A stretch of DNA of 64,000 nucleotides from assembly GCF_024231755.1 (NCBI RefSeq), contig NZ_JAAEQH010000112.1, positions 23,656-87,655 of the forward strand, written 5' to 3'. Below the pieces are notes generated by a model. That model was not told the DNA's origin. It did no database searches and was given only the letters and a program-made list of their open reading frames with translations. This stretch comes from Neptuniibacter sp. Its GTDB lineage: Bacteria; Pseudomonadota; Gammaproteobacteria; Pseudomonadales; Balneatricaceae. Within the stretch, counting starts at the first letter, position 1; every line of letters starts with the position of its first letter. The position numbers were made by a program, and so were the translations under genes. Below, piece after piece: positions 19,016 to 30,147 of this stretch.

Positions 19016-19975
19016 ATGAATCCGAACTACCTGGATTTTGAACAGCCTATTGCAGAGCTGCAGGCAAAAATTGAAGAGCTACGTCTTGTAGGGGATTCAG
19101 CTGAGCTGAATATCTCCGAAGAGATTACGCGTCTGGAAGACAAAAGCCGTAGCCTGACTAAAACTATCTTTACTGATCTGTCTGCATGGCAGATCTCCCA
19201 GTTGGCACGTCACCCGCAGCGCCCATATACACTGGATTACATCGATTACATTTTTGAAGAGTTCGATGAAATTCATGGGGATCGACATTTTTCTGATGAT
19301 CAGGCAATCGTTGGTGGTATTGCACGCTTGGATGAGCAGCCAGTGATGATTATTGGTCATCAGAAAGGCCGCGGTGTGCAGGAGCGACAGAAGCGTAACT
19401 TTGGTATGCCGCGTCCTGAAGGTTACCGTAAAGCGTTGCGCCTGATGGAGATGGCAGAACGTTTTAAAATGCCAATTCTTACCTTTATTGATACACCGGG
19501 TGCTTACCCTGGTATTGATGCAGAGGAGCGTGGTCAGTCTGAGGCGATTGCGTTTAACCTCGCTAAGATGTCACAGCTGAAAACTCCGGTTATCTCAACC
19601 GTTATCGGTGAAGGTGGTTCTGGTGGCGCATTGGCGATTGGTGTCTGTGATGAGCTGATGATGCTCAACTACTCTACTTACTCTGTAATCTCCCCGGAAG
19701 GTTGTGCCTCTATCCTGTGGAAAAGTGCAGAGCGTGCTTCTGATGCAGCTAAAGCGATGGGGATTACATCCGACCGTTTGCATGAGTTAGGTTTGGTTGA
19801 TCAGGTAGTCAGTGAGCCATTAGGTGGTGCACACCGTGATCCTGCTCTGATGGCTGCTAACTTGAAGCGTCATCTTGCAGAAACTTTGGATAAGCTGTCT
19901 GCTCTTCCTGTAGATGAGCTGCTGGAACGTCGTTACCAGCGTCTGATGTCATACGGTTTTGGTGGTGAGCAATAA
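19016..19975 (+). CDS. accA: Acetyl-CoA carboxylase carboxyltransferase subunit alpha
   Basis: With AccD forms the carboxyltransferase that moves CO2 from biotin to acetyl-CoA, giving malonyl-CoA. 319 aa, the family length. N-terminal helices ([20 protein letters not shown]) precede the crotonase-like core with [20 protein letters not shown] and [13 protein letters not shown], the acyl-CoA oxyanion region. The ATG at 19016 gives the normal start. The last codons overlap the likely start of tilS. Confidence 0.97.
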   Translation: MNPNYLDFEQPIAELQAKIEELRLVGDSAELNISEEITRLEDKSRSLTKTIFTDLSAWQISQLARHPQRPYTLDYIDYIFEEFDEIHGDRHFSDDQAIVGGIARLDEQPVMIIGHQKGRGVQERQKRNFGMPRPEGYRKALRLMEMAERFKMPILTFIDTPGAYPGIDAEERGQSEAIAFNLAKMSQLKTPVISTVIGEGGSGGALAIGVCDELMMLNYSTYSVISPEGCASILWKSAERASDAAKAMGITSDRLHELGLVDQVVSEPLGGAHRDPALMAANLKRHLAETLDKLSALPVDELLERRYQRLMSYGFGGEQ

Positions 19976-21284
19976 GCTCAATACCGAAACAGTTCTACAA
20001 ATTTGCGAGCGCAACTTTTCGAAAGCGCTCGCAAATTTTACCTCCTCTCACAACGTAAATCGTTGGCTGATCGCACATAGTGGTGGTCTGGATTCCCAGT
20101 TACTTCTGCATGTTTCTGCCCGGCAAATTCCTGCTGAAAACCTTTTGGTTGTTCATGTTAATCACCATCTACAACCGCAAGCAGATGATTGGGCTGAGTT
20201 TTCAACTGCTGAAGCGCAAGCTTTAGGGTTGTCTTCAATAGTATTGGATGTCCATCCCGAAGGCCGATCTGAACAGGCGGCAAGAGATGCGCGTTATACC
20301 GCAATTGAGCGGTTGATTCAGGCAGGTGATTGTGTGTTGTTTGGTCATCATGCAGATGATCAGGTCGAAACTATTCTTTATCGGTTGTTACGCGGAGCCG
20401 GACTTTCAGGTATGTCTGGCATGCCTGTCAGTAGAAGCTTAGGGACAGGGCAATTATTGCGCCCGCTATTAGGTTGTAGCCGAGATCTATTATCCGCTGC
20501 GGTAGAGGCTTTAAATCTGCGTTTTATCCAAGATCCAAGTAATCAACAATTGGATTATGACCGTAACTACCTGCGCCAGAAAATTTTTCCGCAATTGAAG
20601 GCGCGTTGGCCAAGTCTGCTGGAGCGTTGGCAGAGCAATGCTGATCATGTGGCAGAGGCTGATGCCCTACTGCAGATTTATTTGGATCTAGATCTTAAGA
20701 AGTGCAGTCCTGAACCTGAACAGTTGGATATTGAGCTGTGGCAGCAGCTGGAGCCTGTGCGTCGTAAAGCGCTGTTACGTTATTGGGTGAGCAGAGTTGC
20801 GGGGCCTCGGCTCAATGAAAAGCAGGTTGCTGAGATAGTTGCTAGCGTTATTGGAGCGAAGCCTGATGCAAATCCAGTGTATAAATTAAAGAATGCGCTG
20901 CTGGGACGTTTCCAGAACAAACTATACCTATTGCCCAAAGTTGTGGAGGTTAAAGATAACCTCTCTATACAAGCGGATGGCCAATACGATTTGGGAGATG
21001 GTGTGCTCACCATTTCTGGCCTTCCTGCAGGGGAGGTGTTGAATGTCAGGCGTAGACAGGGAGGGGAAAATTGTTATCCAGTAGGGCGGGGAACCGCAAA
21101 ATCAGTGAAAAAACTGCTGCAAGAGGCTGTTATACCGCCTTGGTTTAAAGAGCATTGGCCGCTTGTTTTTCGAACAGAAAAAATTGTTGCCATTCCTGGA
21201 ATCTGTGTGTGTGAAGAAAGTTATGCAGAAAAGGGTGAGTTTTCTGTCTTATGGTGTCCCTTTTCGTTGTCTGATCTCTCCTGA
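19962..21284 (+). CDS. tilS: tRNA(Ile)-lysidine synthetase
   Basis: Modifies the wobble cytidine of tRNA-Ile(CAU) to lysidine so that it reads AUA. The PP-loop ATP site [13 protein letters not shown] is near residue 40, followed by [15 protein letters not shown] and [20 protein letters not shown]. TilS N-terminal, substrate-binding and C-terminal domains are all present (about 440 aa). The start is uncertain: TTG 19959 and GTGs at 19962 and 19965 are in frame, all inside the end of accA, and no clear ribosome binding site is visible, so translational coupling to accA is likely. Confidence 0.94.
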   Translation: MVSNKLNTETVLQICERNFSKALANFTSSHNVNRWLIAHSGGLDSQLLLHVSARQIPAENLLVVHVNHHLQPQADDWAEFSTAEAQALGLSSIVLDVHPEGRSEQAARDARYTAIERLIQAGDCVLFGHHADDQVETILYRLLRGAGLSGMSGMPVSRSLGTGQLLRPLLGCSRDLLSAAVEALNLRFIQDPSNQQLDYDRNYLRQKIFPQLKARWPSLLERWQSNADHVAEADALLQIYLDLDLKKCSPEPEQLDIELWQQLEPVRRKALLRYWVSRVAGPRLNEKQVAEIVASVIGAKPDANPVYKLKNALLGRFQNKLYLLPKVVEVKDNLSIQADGQYDLGDGVLTISGLPAGEVLNVRRRQGGENCYPVGRGTAKSVKKLLQEAVIPPWFKEHWPLVFRTEKIVAIPGICVCEESYAEKGEFSVLWCPFSLSDLS

Positions 21285-21299
21285 TTTGCTATCCTGTAG

Positions 21300-22982
<1,683 letters not shown>

Positions 22983-23038
22983 TCAAATTTAGGAATGGAG
23001 GCTGAAGCCTCCTGAACGAACAAAATCTGGAGTTTTAA

Positions 23039-24337
<1,299 letters not shown>

Positions 24338-24363
24338 TAGCCGGACTTTTAATAGTCTGATAT

Positions 24364-24392
24364 AAAAAGGGGGCAATAAGCCCCCTTTTTTT
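24364..24392 (+). terminator. Intrinsic terminator after eno
   Basis: GGGGGC (24369-24374), loop AATAA, GCCCCC (24380-24385), flanked by five A upstream and seven T downstream. Confidence 0.9.
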
Positions 24393-24405
24393 ACTGATTC
24401 TGTTT

Positions 24406-24696
24406 ATGTTTCGTTGGCTGATTTTTCTTCTTATTCTGTTGTTTCTCGCCCTACAGTATCGTCTGTGGTTTGGAGAGCCGAATCTGCGTGATATCTGGAG
24501 TTTAGATGCCAGAATAGAGCTGCAGCAGGATATCAATGAAGAGTTGAGTCAGCGCAACAGCGAGCTGGAAGCTGAAGTCCAGGATCTGAAAAAGGGACAT
24601 GCGGCGCTCGAAGAGCGTGCCCGTAGTGAGCTGGGGATGGTGAAAGAGGATGAGACCTTCTTCCAGTTAGTTGAGCCGGTACAAGAGAAAAAATGA
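24406..24696 (+). CDS. ftsB: Cell division protein FtsB
   Basis: Small bitopic division protein that joins FtsL and FtsQ in the divisome and helps activate FtsWI. 96 aa: a short cytoplasmic start, one membrane helix (residues 3-22, FLLILLFLALQYRLWFG) and a periplasmic coiled coil (about 38-70, with ELSQRNSELEAEVQDLKKG). Begins 14 bp after the eno terminator. In most gammaproteobacteria ispD and ispF follow; here the stop overlaps the ATG of truD by 4 nt, so those genes are absent. Confidence 0.95.
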   Translation: MFRWLIFLLILLFLALQYRLWFGEPNLRDIWSLDARIELQQDINEELSQRNSELEAEVQDLKKGHAALEERARSELGMVKEDETFFQLVEPVQEKK

Positions 24697-25739
24697 CTAA
24701 TCTGCCCGTTGATTTTAAGTATCTGCATGGCGAACCTGAATGTTCTGCGGTTATCCGCAGTGAGCCAGAAGATTTTCAGGTTGTTGAGCAATTAGGTTTT
24801 GAGCCCGAGGGAGAGGGTGAACATGTTTTTCTCTATATCCGTAAGCGTGGTGAAAATACGGATTGGGTAGCGCGTCAACTGGCTAATTTTGCTCAAATCA
24901 GTCCACGTGATGTGAGCTATGCAGGAAAGAAAGACCGTCATGCCGTTACTGAGCAGTGGTTTTGCGCGAAGTTTCCGATCAAGCGTAATCTTAACTGGAA
25001 GCTGTTTGGTGGTGACTCCATTCAGGTGCTTAAGTCTGTTAGGCATCCAAGAAAGCTTCGTTTAGGTACTTTGCAGGGTAATCAGTTTCGCCTTCGCCTC
25101 AGAGAGGTGACTAATATGGCATCGCTTCAAGAGCGGGTGGCGTTAGTTGCTGAAAGCGGGGTGCCAAATTATTTCGGAGAACAACGTTTTGGTCATGATT
25201 ACGGTAATCTGACAAAGGGTATAGCTCTGCTGAAAGGGGAGATTCAGGAGCGGCAACGGAATAAAAAAGGTATTTATATATCGGCGGTTCGTTCTTGGCT
25301 GTTTAATCATCTTTTATCTACACGCATTGAGCAGGGGATGTGGGATACTCTGTTGAGTGGCGATGCATTGATGATTGCGGGTAGCCAGAGTTGCTTTGTT
25401 GAGGAAGAGATAACTCCTGAATTGTGTCAGCGTTTGATATCCGGTCAGGTTCATTTGACCGGTCCAATGTGGGGGCGCGGTGAGATGCTTCCCGCTGCTG
25501 ATGCTGAATCCTGGGAGCGTGATGTTGCTGGTGCTTGGTTAGAATTGACAGGGCTATTGGAGCAACTTAGTTTAAAGCAGGAGCGCAGAGCTTTACGCTT
25601 AATGCCAGCCCAAATAAATCTTAATCCCATTAGCGATACAGAGTGTTGGATCGAGTTTGAGCTGGCCTCTGGAACTTTTGCTACCAGTGTACTTAGAGAG
25701 CTTTGTGTGACAACTGTGGCAAAAGCCATGGCAGAGTAG
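24693..25739 (+). CDS. truD: tRNA pseudouridine(13) synthase
   Basis: Makes pseudouridine 13 in tRNA-Glu and others. 348 aa. The catalytic motif GKKDRHAVTEQWF places Asp81 as nucleophile. The NYFGEQRFGHD and RSWLFN segments are also typical, and the family-specific insertion (TRUD) domain is present. Starts by ATGA overlap with ftsB. It is followed 12 bp later by surE. Confidence 0.96.
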   Translation: MTNLPVDFKYLHGEPECSAVIRSEPEDFQVVEQLGFEPEGEGEHVFLYIRKRGENTDWVARQLANFAQISPRDVSYAGKKDRHAVTEQWFCAKFPIKRNLNWKLFGGDSIQVLKSVRHPRKLRLGTLQGNQFRLRLREVTNMASLQERVALVAESGVPNYFGEQRFGHDYGNLTKGIALLKGEIQERQRNKKGIYISAVRSWLFNHLLSTRIEQGMWDTLLSGDALMIAGSQSCFVEEEITPELCQRLISGQVHLTGPMWGRGEMLPAADAESWERDVAGAWLELTGLLEQLSLKQERRALRLMPAQINLNPISDTECWIEFELASGTFATSVLRELCVTTVAKAMAE

Positions 25740-25751
25740 AGATAACTATAA

Positions 25752-26501
25752 ATGAAAATATTAATCTCCAACGATGACGGTGTTCATGCACCGGGTCTTG
25801 CTGCATTAGCGAAGGCGTTGTCGGAAGTAGCAGAGGTGCTGGTGATTGCCCCCGATCGTAATCGTAGCGGTGCCAGTAACTCATTGACTTTGGATAGACC
25901 GCTTGAAGCGTTTATGCATGAGAGTGGCTTTATTGGCGTTAATGGAACTCCTACAGACTGTGTGCATCTAGGGAGTTCCGGTATCTTTGGCTTTGAGCCA
26001 GATCTGGTTGTTTCGGGAATCAATGCAGGTCCCAATCTTGGGGATGATGTTATTTATTCCGGTACAGTTGCTGCAGCTATGGAAGGTAGGCATCTGCGCT
26101 ATCCTGCTATTGCTATCTCATCCTCAAGTTTTCATCCGCAGCATTATGATGTTGCAGCTCAGGTTGCTAAGGATTTGGTGGCGAATATACAGCAGCTTAA
26201 TTTAGCTCCGAGGACTGTGCTAAATGTAAATGTCCCGGATTGTCCTTCGGAAGATATTAAAGGTATTCATATAACCCGATTAGGGCACCGTTCTGCTGCA
26301 GATAAACCAGTTGAAGCGGAAGACCCCAGAGGACAGGTTCGTTATTGGATTGCAGGTGCGGGTCCGGCTGCCGATAAAGAGCCGGGTACCGACTTCTTTG
26401 CTCTTGATGAGCAATATGTTTCTATTACCCCCTTACATACTGATATGACGCAATATTCCGGCATGGATAATATTGGGGAGTGGCTGGAGATTAGTTCTTG
26501 A
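25752..26501 (+). CDS. surE: 5'/3'-nucleotidase SurE
   Basis: Metal-dependent nucleotidase and exopolyphosphatase linked to stationary-phase survival. 249 aa. The metal site is visible as [15 protein letters not shown] (Asp8, Asp9) and [28 protein letters not shown]-like [13 protein letters not shown] contains the remaining ligand region. In operon with truD upstream and pcm downstream (TTGA overlap), the stationary-phase cluster that leads to rpoS. Confidence 0.97.
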   Translation: MKILISNDDGVHAPGLAALAKALSEVAEVLVIAPDRNRSGASNSLTLDRPLEAFMHESGFIGVNGTPTDCVHLGSSGIFGFEPDLVVSGINAGPNLGDDVIYSGTVAAAMEGRHLRYPAIAISSSSFHPQHYDVAAQVAKDLVANIQQLNLAPRTVLNVNVPDCPSEDIKGIHITRLGHRSAADKPVEAEDPRGQVRYWIAGAGPAADKEPGTDFFALDEQYVSITPLHTDMTQYSGMDNIGEWLEISS

Positions 26502-27166
26502 ACGATCAGCAATTACGCGGAATAGGGATGACTTCGCAGAGAACCAGGGATCGTTTGATCAACCGGTTACGTGAGCAAGGAATAAAAAGTGAGACGGTGC
26601 TAGATGTTATGCGCCAAACTCCTCGACACATTTTTATAGATGAAGCGTTATCCCATCGTGCCTATGAGGATACTGCTTTGCCTATTGGTTATAACCAGAC
26701 TATTTCCCAGCCGTTTATCGTGGCTCGCATGACTGAAACGCTATTGGAGGCCGGTCCTCTTAAGAGAGTTCTAGAAGTGGGAACGGGGTCTGGCTATCAG
26801 ACTTCTATTTTGGCGCCTTTGGTGGGTGAGTTGTATAGTGTTGAACGGATTCGACCTTTGCAGGAAAAAGCGCGTAACCGCCTGAAACTATTAGGTCTGA
26901 ATAATACTCATCTCAAGCATACTGATGGAGGTATGGGCTGGCCCGCAAAAGCACCTTTTGATGGTATTCTCGCGGCTTGTGCGCCGGAAGAGGTACCGGA
27001 AGAGCTGAAGCAGCAGCTTGCTGTTGGTGGGCGTTTGATTATTCCTGTGGGTGGCAGTGAAAATCAGGAGCTAAAACTGGTAGTAAGAGAGTCAGAAACT
27101 GAATATACAACTCAGGTTCTAGAATGCGTTAAATTTGTTCCTCTCTTGAGTGGTACGGTTCGATAA
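26498..27166 (+). CDS. pcm: Protein-L-isoaspartate O-methyltransferase
   Basis: Repairs isoaspartyl residues in aged proteins using S-adenosylmethionine. The SAM site [15 protein letters not shown] and the [14 protein letters not shown] active-site segment are clear. The start is taken as TTG 26498, which overlaps the surE stop (TTGA) and keeps the [14 protein letters not shown] context; the alternative ATG at 26528 ([10 protein letters not shown]) gives about 212 aa, the length of many homologues. Either is plausible. Part of the surE-pcm-nlpD-rpoS group. Confidence 0.95.
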   Translation: MNDQQLRGIGMTSQRTRDRLINRLREQGIKSETVLDVMRQTPRHIFIDEALSHRAYEDTALPIGYNQTISQPFIVARMTETLLEAGPLKRVLEVGTGSGYQTSILAPLVGELYSVERIRPLQEKARNRLKLLGLNNTHLKHTDGGMGWPAKAPFDGILAACAPEEVPEELKQQLAVGGRLIIPVGGSENQELKLVVRESETEYTTQVLECVKFVPLLSGTVR

Positions 27167-27176
27167 CGGAGATGTA

Positions 27177-28118
27177 ATGCAGAAACAACGCTCCTTACAA
27201 GAGTACTTGGCTCTGTCAGGAAAAGGGATGATGATGGGGGCGGCGGATGCTGTGCCTGGTGTATCTGGTGGTACCATTGCTTTTATCACTGGAATCTACG
27301 AAGAGCTCATCTTTTCGTTAAAGCAGTTTGGTCCAGATGCACTGATGATGCTGTTCAAGCAGGGGCCTGCGGCTGCATGGAAGCATGTTAATGGTTCATT
27401 CTTGCTGACCCTGTTAGCCGGCATTATTTTCAGTCTTGCGACTATCTCTCGTGCTGTTCTGTTCTGGTTGGATAATTACCCTGAACTGCTCTGGTCCTTT
27501 TTCTTTGGTCTTATTTTAGCGTCGGTGTGGTCTGTATGCCGACATATAGAGCGTTGGGAAAGTAATGTCTTTACCGCATTTGTAGCGGGTACTGTAGTCG
27601 CATATTTGGTGACGTCCATATCACCTACGACAATTGAGGTGACGCCGCTGTTTGTTTTCCTATCGGGTATGGTGGCTATATGTGCGATGATTCTTCCGGG
27701 AATATCTGGGAGTTTTATTTTATTGCTGCTCGGAATGTATACCCCCGTACTTATGGCAATTAAGAACTTCGAGGTTTTTACTCTAAGTATTTTTGCCTGC
27801 GGCTGTGTGATAGGTCTATTAAGTTTCTCACGTGTGCTAAGTTGGATGTTCAGCTCTTTTAAAACCACCACGCTGGCACTATTAGGTGGGTTTATGCTGG
27901 GTTCTTTGAACAAGGTTTGGCCTTGGAAATATACAACGGCTTATACAATTGATCGCCACGGTGAGCAGATTCCTTTGGTGCAGGAAAATATCTCCCCTCT
28001 CTCGTTTGAATCTTTAACCGGTCAGCCTGCATTTCTGGCATATGCTGTTGGCTTGATGATTCTGGGTGCGGGTGTGGTTTACCTGTTGGAGCGATTTGGC
28101 CGGAGGTCTGAGGTATAG
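27177..28118 (+). CDS. DUF368 membrane protein, probable undecaprenyl phosphate translocase
   Basis: Polytopic inner-membrane protein of about 313 aa with roughly nine hydrophobic segments. The family signature is the repeated glycine/proline motif: GAADAVPGVSGGTIAF near residue 25 and ICAMILPGISGSFILL in the second half, an internal-repeat arrangement. DUF368 proteins (PopT) have been reported to return undecaprenyl phosphate across the inner membrane; this role is transferred from the family. The ATG at 27177 is preceded by GGAG and chosen over an earlier in-frame codon (27150) inside pcm. It sits between pcm and nlpD, where some relatives carry a DedA-type YqaA protein. Confidence 0.85.
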   Translation: MQKQRSLQEYLALSGKGMMMGAADAVPGVSGGTIAFITGIYEELIFSLKQFGPDALMMLFKQGPAAAWKHVNGSFLLTLLAGIIFSLATISRAVLFWLDNYPELLWSFFFGLILASVWSVCRHIERWESNVFTAFVAGTVVAYLVTSISPTTIEVTPLFVFLSGMVAICAMILPGISGSFILLLLGMYTPVLMAIKNFEVFTLSIFACGCVIGLLSFSRVLSWMFSSFKTTTLALLGGFMLGSLNKVWPWKYTTAYTIDRHGEQIPLVQENISPLSFESLTGQPAFLAYAVGLMILGAGVVYLLERFGRRSEV

Positions 28119-28122
28119 TCAG

Positions 28123-28977
28123 GTGTATCTGAAGCAGGGAGTAACGATTGCACTTTGTATACTGCTGGCTGCATGTGGTGGAAAAACCTATGCGCCGGTT
28201 AGTGATCGTTCCCTTGGTACAGATTCCCGACCCAGTCCCAATCAATATGTAGTTCGCAAGGGTGATACACTCTATTCCATAGCGTTTCGTTATGGGCTTG
28301 ATTACCGTTCTCTGGCGAAAATCAACGGTATAGACAAGAGCTACAGCATCTATCCAGGGCAGCGCCTGAAGTTACGCAACCTAGACGTTGTACCGACCGG
28401 TGAATCCATAGTTCGAGACGCTTCTGCCGGGGGCACGAAGGTTCGCCCTTCAGATCAGGTGCAAGCTAAGCCACCTATCAAGAAACAACCCTCGGCAGTA
28501 GTAACTTCAGCAAGTAAACAGCAGGTTAAAAAAGCTGTTGTATCAAAAAAAGTTGAACCAAAGCGTTCTTCGCCCCCTCAAAATCCTCAAGTAACAGCTA
28601 CAGGTCCGATTGATTGGCGTTGGCCTGCGTCAGGAAAAGTGATCGCTCATTATAGAACCAAAGGGACTGTAAATAAGGGGATTAATATAAGTGGCAATAA
28701 GGGGGATCCGATATATGCCGCGGCTTCTGGGAAGGTTGTGTATGCTGGGAATGGCCTTCTCGGGTACGGTAATTTAGTAATAATTGATCACAATCAGCAA
28801 TTTTTAAGTGCTTATGCACATAACAGTCGTGTTTTAGTTAAAGAAAGTGATATGGTTAAAGTAGGGCAGAAAATAGCAGAAATGGGGAGCAGTGGTGCTG
28901 ACCGTACTATGCTTCATTTCGAGATTCGACGGGACGGCAAGCCCATGAATCCGCTGAAGTTTTTGCCAAAAAAATAA
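28123..28977 (+). CDS. nlpD: Murein hydrolase activator NlpD (lipoprotein)
   Basis: Outer-membrane lipoprotein that activates the amidase AmiC at the division site. From the GTG at 28123 (with GAGG upstream) it is 284 aa and has a short signal peptide with lipobox LAAC at Cys18. A LysM domain (YVVRKGDTLYSIAFRYGLDY) spans about residues 45-90, then a basic Pro/Lys-rich linker, then a LytM/M23 domain. The M23 zinc site is degenerate: the usual HxxxD is replaced by NKGINISG, though MLHFEIR keeps one His, as expected for a non-catalytic activator. A longer reading from 28066 would lie within the DUF368 gene and is unlikely. rpoS promoter activity often lies within nlpD. Confidence 0.92.
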   Translation: MYLKQGVTIALCILLAACGGKTYAPVSDRSLGTDSRPSPNQYVVRKGDTLYSIAFRYGLDYRSLAKINGIDKSYSIYPGQRLKLRNLDVVPTGESIVRDASAGGTKVRPSDQVQAKPPIKKQPSAVVTSASKQQVKKAVVSKKVEPKRSSPPQNPQVTATGPIDWRWPASGKVIAHYRTKGTVNKGINISGNKGDPIYAAASGKVVYAGNGLLGYGNLVIIDHNQQFLSAYAHNSRVLVKESDMVKVGQKIAEMGSSGADRTMLHFEIRRDGKPMNPLKFLPKK

Positions 28978-29045
28978 TTACTATAAACCATAACAATAAA
29001 AATATTAATTGCTAGAAGCGCAGTGAAAGCTTAAGGGGTCGGTTA

Positions 29046-30047
29046 ATGGAAAATATTGAAAACGACTGTGAAACGGATGTTCAGGATTTAGCACTTGAGA
29101 GCGAAGATAAACAGGAAAATGAAGCTGAAGAGACTTCAAAGAAGCAACCTGAATTTCTCAATAGTGGCAGGGGCAGAGGAAGTATGGCGCATAAGGACCT
29201 ACTTAATGCCAAAAACCTGGATGCTACCCAGCTCTATCTAAATGAGATAGGTTTCTCTCCTCTGTTGAGTGCAGAGGAAGAGGTGTATTTCTCTCGTCTT
29301 GCATTGAAGGGAGATGAGGCTGCACGCAAGCGTATGATTGAGAGTAACTTGCGACTGGTGGTTAAAATCGCTCGTAGGTATATCAATCGCGGCCTGACAC
29401 TTCTTGATCTGATCGAAGAGGGTAACCTGGGTCTGATTAGAGCGGTTGAAAAGTTTGATCCAGAGCGAGGTTTTCGCTTCTCCACTTATGCAACTTGGTG
29501 GATTCGCCAGACTATCGAGCGGGCGATCATGAATCAGACCCGTACAATACGTCTGCCTATCCATGTTGTAAAAGAGTTAAATGTCTATCTTCGTGCTGCG
29601 CGTGAGCTGGCGCAGAAGCTTGATCATGAGCCTTCTCCTGAGGAGATCGCTGAGCTGGTGGATAAGCCGGTTGAGAATGTGGAAAGAATGCTGGGTCTTA
29701 ATGAGCGAGTCAGCTCAGTAGATACCCCGATGGGTAAGGATTCAGATAAATCTCTACTGGATACTATCCCTGATACGGTTTCTTCCGATCCCGCCACCTT
29801 GCTGCAAAGTTCTAACATCAGCGGGAATCTTGATAAATGGCTCGATATGTTGCCGGAGAAACATGCTGAGGTACTATCGCGCCGTTTTGGTCTGCGTGGT
29901 TATGAGATGAGTACGCTGGAAGAGGTAGGTAAAGAGATTGGCCTTACCCGTGAACGAGTTCGTCAAATACAAGTTGAGGCACTGCGTAAGCTACGTGATA
30001 TCGTAGAGAAAAACGGTTTGAGCGGAGAGGATCTCCTGCAGCAGTAA
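29046..30047 (+). CDS. rpoS: Stationary-phase RNA polymerase sigma factor RpoS
   Basis: Master sigma factor for general stress and stationary phase. 333 aa. Region 1.2 ([20 protein letters not shown]), region 2 ([40 protein letters not shown]), region 3 ([20 protein letters not shown]) and region 4 ([20 protein letters not shown] and [17 protein letters not shown]) are in order. The N-terminal extension is short and acidic. It follows nlpD at 68 bp. A strong hairpin terminator separates it from the convergent mutS. Confidence 0.98.
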   Translation: MENIENDCETDVQDLALESEDKQENEAEETSKKQPEFLNSGRGRGSMAHKDLLNAKNLDATQLYLNEIGFSPLLSAEEEVYFSRLALKGDEAARKRMIESNLRLVVKIARRYINRGLTLLDLIEEGNLGLIRAVEKFDPERGFRFSTYATWWIRQTIERAIMNQTRTIRLPIHVVKELNVYLRAARELAQKLDHEPSPEEIAELVDKPVENVERMLGLNERVSSVDTPMGKDSDKSLLDTIPDTVSSDPATLLQSSNISGNLDKWLDMLPEKHAEVLSRRFGLRGYEMSTLEEVGKEIGLTRERVRQIQVEALRKLRDIVEKNGLSGEDLLQQ

Positions 30048-30061
30048 TAGTCTTTACGAAT

Positions 30062-30090
30062 AAAAAAAACCGCCATTTGGCGGTTTTTTT
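30062..30090. terminator. Bidirectional intrinsic terminator between rpoS and mutS
   Basis: AACCGCC (30068-30074), loop ATTT and GGCGGTT (30079-30085), with an A tract on the left and a T tract on the right. It can end transcripts from both rpoS (plus) and mutS (minus). Confidence 0.9.
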
Positions 30091-30147
30091 ATGTTTAATG
30101 AATCTCATCGTGAGGTGTGAACCCACCAATACCGCGGAGGCGGCAGT

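Noticed and set aside
28066..28122. Longer NlpD start at GTG 28066
   Set aside because: It would lie inside the DUF368 gene and put an unlikely extension before the lipoprotein signal; GTG 28123 has a ribosome binding site.
30091..30147. Possible 6S RNA
   Set aside because: Only a short stretch recalls 6S RNA, and the space is far below the roughly 180 nt required.
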